Shown in pieces: positions 34,701 through 45,925 of a stretch of 64,000 nt of DNA. A program made the translations under genes and the position numbers. Positions within the stretch are counted from its first letter, which is position 1; the number at the start of each line of letters is the position of its first letter. The notes beneath the pieces are model-generated. The model was given only the letters and a program-made list of their open reading frames with translations. It had not been told where the DNA came from and did not search any database. The stretch comes from Marchantia polymorpha subsp. ruderalis (Eukaryota > Streptophyta > Marchantiopsida > Marchantiales > Marchantiaceae), in the NCBI GenBank assembly GCA_037833965.1, contig AP031356.1, positions 8,082,501-8,146,500 on the forward strand, written 5' to 3'.

Positions 34701-36476
34701 ATATCTGCAGCAATGCAGTCGCGACATTTCTCCGCAATCGATCTTTGTAATCCCGCGTCCGGAAACCGTTCTTGGGATGCCTGGCAACTTTGAAAAGCTC
34801 ATTGTAGGAGATTTCTTCGTCCTTGGACACCTTCACGCTATCGGCCTCGAAGAGGAGATACCCTTCCTCGCCGGCACACCTGCCCAACACCTGCGCCCAG
34901 TCACAAATGTCCCACCTCTCTGGATGTGGACGGAATCCGCGTGAGGGCTTGTGTCTCTCCTGCAGATACTTGCGCACCATCTCCGGACATGTCCAGTTCC
35001 ATCCCCACAGGAGGAAATCGAGCTTCAGCCCTGTCAGCACATCTTGGAATGCGCGTAGACCGATCTGCGGCACCCTGAGTGGAGACACTCGCAGCTGGGG
35101 GACCTTCGACATTGCGTTTCCTGCACACACAGACGTTCTCCCCTCCGCTCGCTCTCTCACAATCGCCGCTGCGCGTCGGCCGCTCAAGCACTTACTGCTG
35201 TCACTCTCTCTTCTCTCGCGCTCAAGTTCGCTACTCGCAAATTCTCTCCAAGATCTGTCAAGATCCTTGCGCAACTCGTCTCCGCACTCTCTCCTCTCAC
35301 TGCAGGTCTCTCCGCCCTTGCGCGTAATCTTGGAAGCTGGAAATCGCAAAATCAAGAATGAGAGAATGAGACTGGAGAGCAGTCTTTTCTTCTCCGAATT
35401 CAAGATCGTCCAACGTTCTTACTGGTTACAATTTACGCAGCCGGCTATACGGCCTAACGGTTCGCCCTTGCATGCTCGAATTCACGTCTCCGCACTGCGC
35501 GCATTCGCATGCGTGAATGTTGAATTCTCCCGCCGCCACCGTCTTCCGGACTCGAGTTCGCCGCAGTGTATACGTCGGCTATGTTGTCTTTTCCTAACCC
35601 GACCATCACCGGAGGCGTGTCGCCGCTGGCGTGTTCCTTATCCGTCGGCGCCTTGCTGGAGGCGCACATCCAGTCGGCGCGAATTACACCGGCGCGTATG
35701 CATACCACTTGTTTTGTCCGTTCTGCCTCGTCTATTGCTGACGGCGCATATCCCGCCGGCGCAAATCATGCCAGCGCATCCGCCTATCAGCGCCACGTCG
35801 GAGGCGTACATCCGGCCGGCGCTTTTCTTCCGTTGCGCAGCCGCCAAAGGCGCTTCCGACTCTGAGTTGATTTCCTCCCATGAGCGCGTGATTCCACCGA
35901 AGGCGCATCGCCGAAGGCGTACGGGAGTCCTTTCCGACTGTGAACCCTAGCGCGAACGGCATATGTCCGGCTACGAGTTTTCCGATGCTCATAACTTCTT
36001 CATCCCTGATCCATCTCCGGCGCTCTTGGGCTCGTTAGGACGAGCGTCCTGAGCTCTTTCCAATGCGACTCCAACCAATTGGAACTACCGTGTATTCCGA
36101 TCGTTTATGAAGGTTTCCCTTTCCGCGCTAGCGGCGCATCGCCGAAGGCGCACTCATGGTCGGAAGCCTTCAAAGGTCCGTGCCGTTCTTCTGACGTCTT
36201 TAGCAAAATCTCCTCCGGAGGTGTCTGCGCCGGAAGCGTAGCTTCCTTAAACGCTGGAAGCGCGTGAGTAGAGACACCTCAGAAAAGGAGCTTTTGCCGA
36301 AGGCGCCGAAGACATTTGGCGCTGGTACATCTGACTTCGCGATTCTTCGTGACCTCGTGACGATCTCCTCAATCCACTCTATTTAACGTACCCTTTTCTA
36401 ACTACAGACACTGCTTCGGTACTTGTTTTCTAAAATTGTTTAAATTCTGCAAAAAAACAAAAAGTGTGTTACCACA
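31758..36476 (-). mobile_element. 3' LTR of the family A element
   Basis: It is 4719 bp long with ends TGTAATAACC (31758) and GTTACCACA (36476). Its inner end abuts a purine-rich tract, read on the minus strand as GAGGAGGGGGGCA then TGTGGTAAC, which is the expected order of polypurine tract and 3' LTR. Inside, in the same sense as pol, lies the U3 protein frame (32719-35403). Confidence 0.85.
32719..35403 (-). pseudogene. U3 reading frame in the 3' LTR of the family A element
   Basis: Full-layout copy of the LTR protein: N-terminal domain from MSKVPQLRVSPLRVPQIG, LLWGWNW, RTRDYKDRLRRNVATALLQ, GGTLNHLSPYLIVFYRAMG, a Ser/Arg/Thr/Pro linker, LCEQIVPLLRYLDRKTSKY, a long coiled coil, and the basic tail ending VVWFRASVASSR. 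It has about two breaks. It lies downstream of the integrase region in the same sense, so in the genomic RNA it would be the 3'-most frame. Confidence 0.75.
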
Positions 36477-36494
36477 TGCCCCCCTCCTCAATTG
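36477..36494 (-). promoter_or_regulatory. Polypurine tract of family A
   Basis: On the minus strand this reads CAATTGAGGAGGGGGGCA and directly precedes the LTR start TGTGGTAAC. In LTR retroelements such a tract primes plus-strand DNA synthesis at the 3' LTR border. Confidence 0.7.
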
Positions 36495-36513
36495 TGAGCG
36501 CCCACGCGAACAT

Positions 36514-37675
36514 TTACACGTGGTATTTCTTCAGACGCCACCCGTTCACGCGGGTGCCTAGCCATTCTCCTGTCAATTCTGCGAGCTGGATTGAGCCATT
36601 GGGGAAAACTTCGATCACCTTGTATGGTCCCATCCATCTCAAGTGTAGCTTGCCTGGAAATCTAGCATGTCTGCTATCATAGAGCAGAGCCAAGTCGCCC
36701 TTCTCGAGTAGTACTGGTTTGAGTCTCCGATCGTACTTCTCCTTCCGCCTGAGCTGTAGTTGCTTCGTTCGATCTTCGGCCTCTTGACGTCTTTCTTCCA
36801 GTGCCATGACTTCTTGCAGTCAATAGGCTTGACTTTCTTCCGCATCCAGCCTTCTCTGATCTAAGGTCCTCTTTGTGGGTATCTCGAATTCGATAGGTAA
36901 GATCGGATGCTGCCCATAAACCAGAAAGTAAGGTGTTTGCCTGGTGGTGACTTTCTCTGCAGTTCTATATGCCCATAAGGCGGTTGGTAACTTGGTGTCC
37001 CAGTCGTGAGCGTGGTTCACAGTCACCTTGAGGAGTATCTTGCAGAGCAATCCATTGGATTTCTCTGTCAGACCATTCGCCTTTGGGTTGTATGGAGTAG
37101 TCTTCCGATGCTTAATCTGGAAGTGCCGCGTCAAACTTTCTATCACCTGATTCAAAAAGTGCGTTTCCCTGTCACTGACTATTTCTAGTGGACACCCGTA
37201 GCGTGTGATGATTGATTCGAATAGGAACCTTGCTACTGCTGCTGCGTCGTCGTGCCTTGTGGCCTCTGCCTCCACCATCTTGGTCGCATAGTCCGTTGCT
37301 ACCAATATGTAGCGCCTGCGCGTGCCTTTAGTGACAGGTTGTATTGGTCCCACGAAGTCTATCCCCCATTTTTCAAATGGTGCCAAGGGCATGATCGGTG
37401 TTAGAGGCCATCTCGTGGTCGGAGTCGGCCTTCCCGTCCTCTGGCAGCTATCGCATTTGCGAACGTAGTCGTGTACATCTTTGAACATCGTCGGCCACCA
37501 GTATCCTGCATTCACAATTTTGGTCACCGTATTCCTGGTGGCGTAATGACCACCAGCGTCTTCTGTGTGCATGGCTTTAACGACTCGCGGAACTTCGGAC
37601 TCCTCTAAGCATCTGCACAGCCTCTCATCTGCCATTTTCTTGAATAAGACCCCCTGTTGGAGCTGGTAAGGTCCC
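36514..37675 (-). pseudogene. Ty3/Gypsy integrase remnant of family A pol
   Basis: The minus-strand translation shows the zinc-binding part (H...H...CDSCQ, in GGHYATRN and YVRKCDSCQRTGRP), the catalytic core (WGIDFVGPI, VSDRETHF, NGLTEKSNGLL with the D, D and E), and a C-terminal part with GPYKVIEVFPNGSIQLAEL. It resembles the family B integrase in layout but is clearly a different lineage. It runs up to the polypurine tract. It is a fossil with about one break. Confidence 0.85.
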
Positions 37676-37911
37676 TGTAATAACCCACCAAAGGCTAAAA
37701 CTGCAGTATGGTGGTAAAAAGATCGAACCCACACGGACAGAGGCAACACACAGAGTAAAAAGTGTCACGTTTAACATACTTTTGTAGAGTTTGAATTCTC
37801 AGGCGACTGTCACTCCGAGAAATACTTCAGTGCTCGACTCGGAGGCTCGACTCAGAGGAGGATCTCGACTCGGAGGATGCTCGGAGGATGCACAGTACAG
37901 CGTAGTCACTC

Positions 37912-37946
<35 letters not shown>

Positions 37947-40900
37947 GAAACTGGCAAAAGCACAACTCGGAGGTCGGTCAGGACCTCCGCTTCGGATTTC
38001 AGGGGGAAAGTGTCTCAAAAGTTCACTCAGAGGTTCTGCAGGTAGTGACTCCCACTCCGGCTTTTACTGCCCTTCCGCCAGGAACTAGCGTAGGGTACCC
38101 GGACTAGACTTCCCACTTCGGAACGAAGCCTCTTCATACGCCGTGGACGTCACCCTCGACTCACACCAAACGCAAGGAGTGCAGGCCCGACTGAGAACTT
38201 AACTGAGACACGATCCAATAACACACACACACAACCTGAATTGCAAACCAAGGCTTACACGAAGTAATAAAACTTCACTTTGGCTTTCAGGGGAAACTTC
38301 CCGTAGGAGTACAATCAGGATATGTCACTCGAAGGAGTAAGGGGGAACTGTTCAAGTCTCTAACTCGCAGCCCGCTCTGAGCATCAGAAATCATCCGCAG
38401 GTGCAGATCCGCACTACTCAAGTCTCTAACCGGGTGCTAGCTCTGAACATTCATTTGAAGGCCTTCAACTACAACATACGGTAACTTCGCTATGCTGCAG
38501 CTTCTTTACGTGGTGCCAAGACCAAAATGCACAAACACGCCAAGAAAGTGAGTTCCTGATCTGCACTTCCGAAACTGGAAGAGTCCCAGGGCAAAACGCC
38601 TTGATCTACTTTATACCCTCACAGGTCTTAACTAACACTACGCTATCCTATCTACTACTCGCAACACTTGCACGAAACCAAACTATGCTACTGCACTCTG
38701 CAGATCCGGTGCTGCGCCTCCTGCGTGCCGGACTGCCTCGCTCTCTATCTCTACCTTGCCAGTCTTCCGACCGGCTGCGCAACCCCTGACGTCGGAGGGC
38801 TGCAGTCACTTCCGACTCCAAGTGCGCCATAGTGTCGCGCGCATCCGACAAGAAGGATTCTAATTTCCTTGCTACTCGCCGCCGACTCCGACTGTCACCC
38901 TCCGTCAATGCCGCCGCCCGAAGCTCGAACTCCCTGAGTGTGATCCTCTCTTGAGCTGCCACCTCCCAATGGGCGTATCCTTTTAGACAGTGAGTCACCC
39001 GCGTCGCCAACTCTTCTCGCGCCCGGCAGCTGCCTTCCACCTCTGCTAGCTGCATTTCCGCATCTGCGCGCTGCGCCCTCAAATCCGAGCACTCGGATTG
39101 CAAGTTGCGCAACAACTCCTCATCCTCCTTGCGTGTTCTTTGACTTTCTTCTAAGGCAAGGTCTGGCGCGCAAGCTCTGCTGCTAAGATGCGGTTTTGCC
39201 TCCGCTCTTCCTGCAATTCGGACTCGATCTTTGCCCGTATTAGCTCGGCATCCGCCTGGTTTTTCGTCGCCGCATCCTCCCTCTGCTGCTACAAGGTTTG
39301 GTATAGCTTCTGTGGGACCGCCAGGTGTTGTCGGAGGGTAGTGTTCCTATCCTGCAATACTTGGCACCTAGAGGCCCAAGTGGCCACCTTGCTCCTCGTC
39401 CTGCGCTTGACAGTCTCCACATAGGACTGCGGTTTTCCGGTACCCGAGTACTTGGATGTCTTGCGATCCAGATAGCGCAGGAGTGGAACTATCTGCTCGC
39501 ACAACACCCCTGTTGGCATTTTCTGCACAGAATCCGCTTCCTGCTCTTCCGAGCTCGTCTCATCCTCCGTTTCGAGGATTTCAGTCGCCACCTAATCCCT
39601 TGGCGACTCTCTGGAACTGTGGCGCGCAGTAGCTTCCACTGCGACTGCCGCTCCACTCCCTGCTAAAATATCCAAGGCAGTGGGGGATCCCACTGCTTGA
39701 GCCCCTGTTTCGGCTCGATCTTCGGTTTCCGAAGGGGTCGACGCCGCAGTGACTTTTGTCACCTTTGCACCTCCCGCTTCCGCTGCCTGCCCTTCCGGCG
39801 CGATCTGCGCGGAAGGTGTCTTCGCCGGAGATGCGTCCGCACACTGGTCGCCGGCCCTGTCCGTCTTGCAGTCGGCGAATCTGGCCGACTCTATGTTGAC
39901 CGACTCGCAGTCGGCCGACTAGCAGTTGTCCGACTGGCAGTCGGATACATCCTGCGCGTCTTCACTCCACTTGGCCTGCTTGCTGGCGGCGTTTTCCTAG
40001 AAGTGCCTTCCGCCGAAGACGACCCTCTGAGGGTTGTTGGCTCGTCAGCCAAACTCTCTTCTGCTTCCGGCCTGCTGTCCGGTTCAACGCGCCGCTCAAT
40101 CGGCCTTCCTTTCGTTTGTCGACCTTCAGTCGCCCGACTCGTAGTCGGCCGACTGTCAGTTCGTCCGTCTTCTTCCGAAGGCATTGGTGCCTTCTACGCA
40201 GAGGTATTTGTCGACTTCCCCAGAATCTGCGCGATTATCTCCTCCTGCGTGGGATTCCGCCGGACCGGAGTACGCCCGGTCTCCTCAGTACTAGTTGGCA
40301 TTTTGCGTGCCCTCTGTTTTGGTCGGCTGTGAGGCTCGTTGGTGGGCCGACTACGAGTCGGCCCAGCTGGCGCTTCCGGCTGCCTGTCCTCAGGTCTCTC
40401 ATCCCACTTCCGCTTTCGCGGAATGCGCTCGCTTCGACGTTCTTCTGCTGCTCTTGCTGGGGGCGGAGCCGGAGGCGGACTGGCAGGTTCCTCGTCCGGA
40501 TCCGTGTCTACTTCGGCCTCCCGTGAGTATCTACCTGGATAGCTCCGTGTCAGCAGCGGAAACCGTGTCCGCTCTGAATTTGTCAAACATCCCATCGCTC
40601 GATAAAACACAATCAGCTAAGGCGAAAGATGATTGAGGGTTCCTCCTCTCTCTTCTTGCGCATGTTGGCGGGTCACCTTCCACAGGAGCCGTGCCCAATG
40701 CACTGGAGCTCCTGACAACACTAGCTCCACAAATCCTACCTGCCAACCATGCATGTAAGCGGTCTTGGTCGGCTGCAATATCTGCAACAATGCAGTCGCG
40801 ACATTTCTCCGCAATCGATCTTTGTAATCCCGTGTTCGGAAACCGTTCTTGGGATGCCTGGCAACTTTGAAAAGCTCATTGTAGGAGATTTCTTCCTCCT

Positions 40901-41981
40901 GGGACACCTTCACACTATCGGCCTCGAAGAGGAGATACCCTTCCTCGCCGGCACACCTGCCCAACACCTGCGCCCAGTCACAAATGTCCCACCTCTCTGG
41001 ATGTGGACGGAATCCGCGTGAGGGCTTGTGAGGCAATCGCCACTGCGCGTCGGCCGCTCAAGCACTGACTGCTCACTCTCTCTTCTCTCACGCTCAAGTT
41101 TGCTACTCGCAATTCTCTCCAAGGTCTGTCAAGATCCTTGCGCAACTCGCCTCCGCACTCTCTCCTCTCTCTGCAGGTCTCTCCGCCCTTGCGAATTCTT
41201 GGAAGCTGGAAATCGCAAAATCAAGAATGAGAGAATGAGACTGGAGAGTAGTCTTTTCTTCTCCGAATTCAAGATCGTCCAACGTTCTTACTGGTTACAA
41301 CGTACGCAGCCGGCTATACGGCCTAACGGTTCGCCCTTGCATGCTCGAATTCACGTCTCCGCACTGCGCGCATTCGCATGCGTGAATGTTGAATTCTCCC
41401 GCCGCCACCGTCTTCCGGACTCGAGTTCGCCGCAATGTATACGTCGGCTATGTTGTCTTTTCCTAACCCGTCCATCACCGGAGGCGTGTCGCCGCTGGCG
41501 TGTTCCTTATCCGTCGGCGCCTTGCTGGAGGCGCACATCCAGTCGGCGCGAATTACGCCGGCGCGTATTCGTACAACTTGTTTTGTCCTTTCTGCCTCGT
41601 CCATTGCTGACGGCGCATATCCCGCCGGCGCAAGTCATACCAGCGCAAATCATGCCAGCGCATCCGGCTATCAGCGCCACGTCGGAGGCGTACATCCGGC
41701 CGGCGCGTTTCTTCCGTTCGCAGCCGCCAAAGGCGCTTCCGACTCTGAGTTGATTTCCTCCCAATTGCGCGTGATTCCGCCGAGGGCGCATCGCCGAAGG
41801 CGTACGGGAGTCCTTTCCGACTGTGAACCCTAGCGCGAACGGCGCATGTCCGGCTACGAGTTTTCCGACGCTCATAACTTCTTTGTCCCTGATCCATCTC
41901 CGACGCTCTTGGACTCGTTAGAACGAGCGTCCCGAGCTCTTTCTAATGCAACTTCAACCAACTGGAACTACTGTGTATTCT
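37676..41981 (-). mobile_element. 5' LTR of the family A element (outer end missing)
   Basis: It begins TGTAATAACC at 37676, directly after integrase sequence, and follows the long-LTR layout through R/U5, promoter, U3 frame and GC-rich U3. It stops at about 41981, where family B integrase sequence starts. About 0.5 kb of the expected 5' end is absent. It pairs with the LTR at 31758-36476. Confidence 0.8.
38648..41036 (-). pseudogene. U3 reading frame in the 5' LTR of the family A element
   Basis: Counterpart of the frame at 32719-35403, with the same N-terminal domain, linker and coiled coil, and near-identical wording in shared parts. It is broken in a few places and lacks the very start of the N-terminal domain. 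Confidence 0.7.
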
Positions 41982-43209
41982 GAGAGTCAACAGTAGACAT
42001 TTTGCAGTGATTGGCCACAGATTGTTTAGAAGGGGAGCTGATGGTGTTCTGAGAAGGTGTGTGTCAGAAGTGGAGGTTCCTGCAATTTTAGAGGCTTGCC
42101 ACGACAGTGCTTGTGGAGGACATTTCTCTGGCCAACTTACAGGTCAGAAAATACTTAGAGCGGGATACTTCTGGCCTAGGTTGTTTAGGGACTCTCATGA
42201 ATATGTGAAGCGCTGTGATGCCTGTCAGAGGTATGCTAGGAATGACCTTCGAATGGAGATGCCTCTACACGTTTCATTGCCACTTGTACCTTTTGAAAAA
42301 TGGGGAATTGATTATATCGGTGAGATTCATCCTCATTTGTCAAAAGGCATGGCTTACATCATAGTTGCTACAGAATACTTGACAAAGTGGGCGGAAGCAA
42401 AAGCGGTGAAGACGAATACGGCTGCTCATGCTGCCACATTCATGTACGAAAACATCATTTCAAGGTTTGGATGTCCCAAGATTCTGGTTAGCGATAGGGG
42501 CAGGCACTTCTTGAATGAGATGTTTCAAGAATTAACAGATAGGTTTGAGATAGATCATAGAAAAACGACTCCTTATCATCCGCAGACAAATGGTCAGACA
42601 GAGCGAGTCAATGGGATTCTGGTGAGCATTCTTCGCAAAACGGTGGTTGACTCAAAAAGGGATTGGGACAGCAAGCTGACAGCAGCATTGTGGGCTTATC
42701 GGACAACTTTTAAGGTAACAACCCAGGCAACGCCGTTTTCGTTAGTGTATGGATTGGAGGCCACTCTCCCCATCGAATTTGAGGTGGAATCACTCCGAGT
42801 TGCAGTGCAGTCACGGCTTACAAACAGTCAGTCATTAAGGAATAGGCTGACGACATTAGAAGAGCTTGATGAGAGGAGGAGAATGAGTGCTCAACATATT
42901 GAGGCCATTCAACGGAGGAGAAAAATCACCTTTGACAAGAAGCATAAGAAGAGGACTCTCAGGCCAGGTATGATGGTGATGCTCCAGGATGGTAGGAAGC
43001 TTGAGTTCCCAGGAAAGTTTGATGCAGTATGGTAAGGGCCTTATCTGATTCGTGAGGTATTTCCAAACAACTCAGTGCAGTTGGAAACGTTGAATGGAGA
43101 AGTTTTCCCCACACGCACTGCGGGAAGTAGATGCAAGCAGTACCGGATTTGAAGCTGTCTAGCCTGCAGAGCTAGGATTCTGGAATCTTCCCCTGATGGT
43201 CGCCAATGA
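41982..43209 (+). mobile_element. Family B internal region, 3' end (integrase and tail)
   Basis: From AGAGTCAACAGTAGAC onward this matches 55538-56764 with only a few differences seen by eye: the integrase zinc-binding region (CHDSACGGHFSG, RCDACQR), core (WGIDYIGE, VSDRGRHF, NGQTERVNG) and the tail up to the LTR start at 43210. It gives a head-to-tail layout: integrase end, LTR, full interior, LTR. The left junction with the reversed family A LTR falls inside a short shared TGAG. Confidence 0.88.
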
Positions 43210-45925
43210 TGTGAGCACAAAATTGTGCTCACATGTCTTTTTAACCTTGTGAGAGTTAAAGTTTTAGATTTAAGCTCTTGCAAAATTATGCTCGGAGTTT
43301 TCTGGAAGTTTTGGTAAGATTAGGAGTTGGTGTAATAGCTAGTAGGCAAGGGTCCGGAACGGGGCTTTCAGGGCAGGGTCTCCGGCGAAGAGCCTTCGGG
43401 GAAGTTCCTTCGGGGAAAGGCCTTCGGCGAAACTGTGAAACCCTCATAACGTTTTCAATGTGTGACTCCTTGACTCAGTTAGTGTCTCCTTGGAAAGAGC
43501 TTGCAACGCTCGTTCCAACGAGACCAAGAACTCTTCAAACGGATGAGGAATCACTGAGTTGTGAGTGTCGGAAGTTACTGATGGGAAGGGTTGAGGCAAG
43601 TCCGGCTGCGAACGTCTTCGGCTCCGGACGTCTCCGGCTGCGAACGTCTTCGGCTCCGGACGTCTCCGGCTGCGAACATCTCCGGCTTCGGACGACTTCG
43701 CGACAACTGCGAGCAGGCCTTCGGCGAACTCGGGGTCGGCGAACTCCGAGCCGGTGAACATCGTGCAAGGGCCATCGGCGAAACAGTAAACTCGGCATAT
43801 CTTTTTCATTTGTTAACGGTTTGATTTGATTAGGGTCTTGTTGGAAAGAGCTCGCGACGCTCGAGACCAAGAACTCTTCAAACGGATAAGGCGTCACTGA
43901 GTTATGAGCGTCGAAAGCGGCGGATAGGGTAGAACAACATCGAACCGGAAGACATCGAACTGGAAGACATCGCGGTCGGAGCACTCGCGGCCGGAGCACT
44001 CGCGGTCGGCGCACTCGCGGCCGGAGAACTCGCCGTCCGCGAACTTCGTGCCGGCGCCTTCGGCGATAACAGGTAACATGCCTTCGGCGGTGTGCCTTTG
44101 GCGAAGGGTAAAACCAGCATAACTTTCGCAATTCGTAACGGTTTGACTCAGTTAGGGTCTCGTTGGAAAGAGCTCGACCTGCTTGTTCCAACGAGCCCAC
44201 GAACTTGTGAAACAGAGCTAGGGTCTGTGAGTTATGGGTGTCGGGAGTGACTGTTATGGATAAGCAAAGGTGTGGTCGTGCGTCTTCTGCGGGTGGATGC
44301 CTTCGGCGGTGCGCGAAAGAAGATCCCCTCCGGCGGATATCGGGTGGTCAGGATGTAGAATGTACAGGTGTGGCGGCGGCGGCGGCGTGTAGTCGCGCAG
44401 GGGGAGCAGGCAGCTACCCATCATTACGAGTGTTGCATTTCAGGCGGGCTGTGTGTGTCTCGGCTTTGAACTTCGAAGTGGAGAGTTCGGCGTGGGAGCT
44501 GAGACCTGGTGGTGTGTTCGGCCTAGTGTGCGAGAGCTTGTAGTGCACAAGTGTGCGAGAGCTGGTGGTGTGCGTGTGTGGAGACGGAAGTGGTGTGCTC
44601 GGCCTGGGAGCTGAGATCAGAGTGGAAGACCTGAGAGTGGGATCTGAGATTGAAGTGTAATCTGTGAGTGGGAGCTGAGTGTGGTACCCCACTTTTGGCA
44701 ATTTTGAGGAAATTAAAACATTTTTGGAAAACTGTACCCTGGCAGCATTGTAAATAGCCTTCGGTACATCAAAACAGAGTGAATCCGGAAGATCGCGGGG
44801 ATTCTCGAGGGATCTTGTAGAATCTGGGATTTGGGGTGCCGCAGTAAGGACAGGCACCACCCTCCCTGCGAGCTCTGCAGTTAGGATCTCTACGGCGCAA
44901 GGCGCAAAACCCGCCTTCGGAGGTTGCGTCCGCGGCTGTAGGGAAACCCCCGTAATTAGGTAAACCCTCGGGCGCCTTGACCAAGTTAGGGTCCCGTTGG
45001 AAAGAGCTCGACGCGCTGATTCTAACGAGCCCAAGAACGCTTGGAACGGACGAGGACTTAGGGAGTTATCGCTACTGGAAGAAACGGAGGCGGTCACCTA
45101 CGGCGGAAGGAGTTCGCCACCGGCGCGAATTCCGCCTACGCGGAAGGGGGATTCAAGTTTTGTCCTATGCACGGACGGAGGCGTTCGCCTGTGCACAGGC
45201 GAAGTAGGGTTAGGGAAGGCGCGAAGTCCGCCTACGCACAGGCGTTCGCCTGTGCACAGGCACTTCGGCGTCGGCGGAAAATCCGCCTTGGGCCCTAGAA
45301 ATGCGCCTTGTGAGGTAGAAAGTGTACGGCGCCTTCCGCGCCAGCGCAGCGCCGCGTACGTCGGAAGAGCCGCCAGAGTAATCCAATAGGTACGGACCGT
45401 GCGGACGGCACGGGTGGATGCGCTCTTGGACGGACGGAGTTGCGGCGGCGGAAGCGCCGACAGAGAGACAAGGAACGGACAGACTGGACGGAGACGGCTG
45501 ACCACGGTCAACGCCTTCCGCGCCAGCACAGCGCCGCGGACGGAATTCGCCTGCGCACAGGCGAACGCCTGTGCACAGGAGGATGTTCAAGTTCCGCACC
45601 GGCGGAGGATCCGCCGAGGCTCCTGCCTGCGCACAGGCAGGAGTTGAATTTTTGTCCGACATGCGGACACACGCGTCAAGGCAGCGGGAGATTGGCCGAG
45701 GGGCGGTACGAACAAGTGTACCGCGCAAGGCGGAAAACTCGCCTTCGGCGCTACGCCCCCATGTCCGCAGGGCGACACGCTCGCGGAGTTCAAATCCGCC
45801 AATTCGAGCGTGAAAGTTTAATCGACGACGGCGGAGCGTGAAGCCGCGCGTGAGAGCGAAGACCGTTCCAGCGTACAGCCGGCGCGGCCATCAAGTGAGA
45901 CGTTCTTCACGACCAAGAGCCGACC

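Larger units (their letters stand above)
31758..41981 (-). mobile_element. Family A retroelement: two long LTRs around an integrase remnant
   Basis: Read on the minus strand: 5' LTR (41981 to 37676, outer end lost at the family B junction), surviving interior (37675 to 36477), polypurine tract, 3' LTR (36476 to 31758). The two LTRs face the same way and share variants not seen in other copies (for example a CTCGCAACACTTGCACG block near 32728 and 38668), so they belong to one insertion. Their similarity suggests a fairly recent event. The interior is strongly reduced, keeping the integrase end of pol. This arrangement is the key evidence that family A units are LTRs. As a whole it is a broken fossil. 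Confidence 0.82.

Noticed and set aside
43041-43283. 80-codon minus-strand frame over the family B tail and LTR start, repeated at 56596-56838
   Set aside because: It is a shadow of the integrase tail and the LTR palindrome, present only because the region is duplicated.
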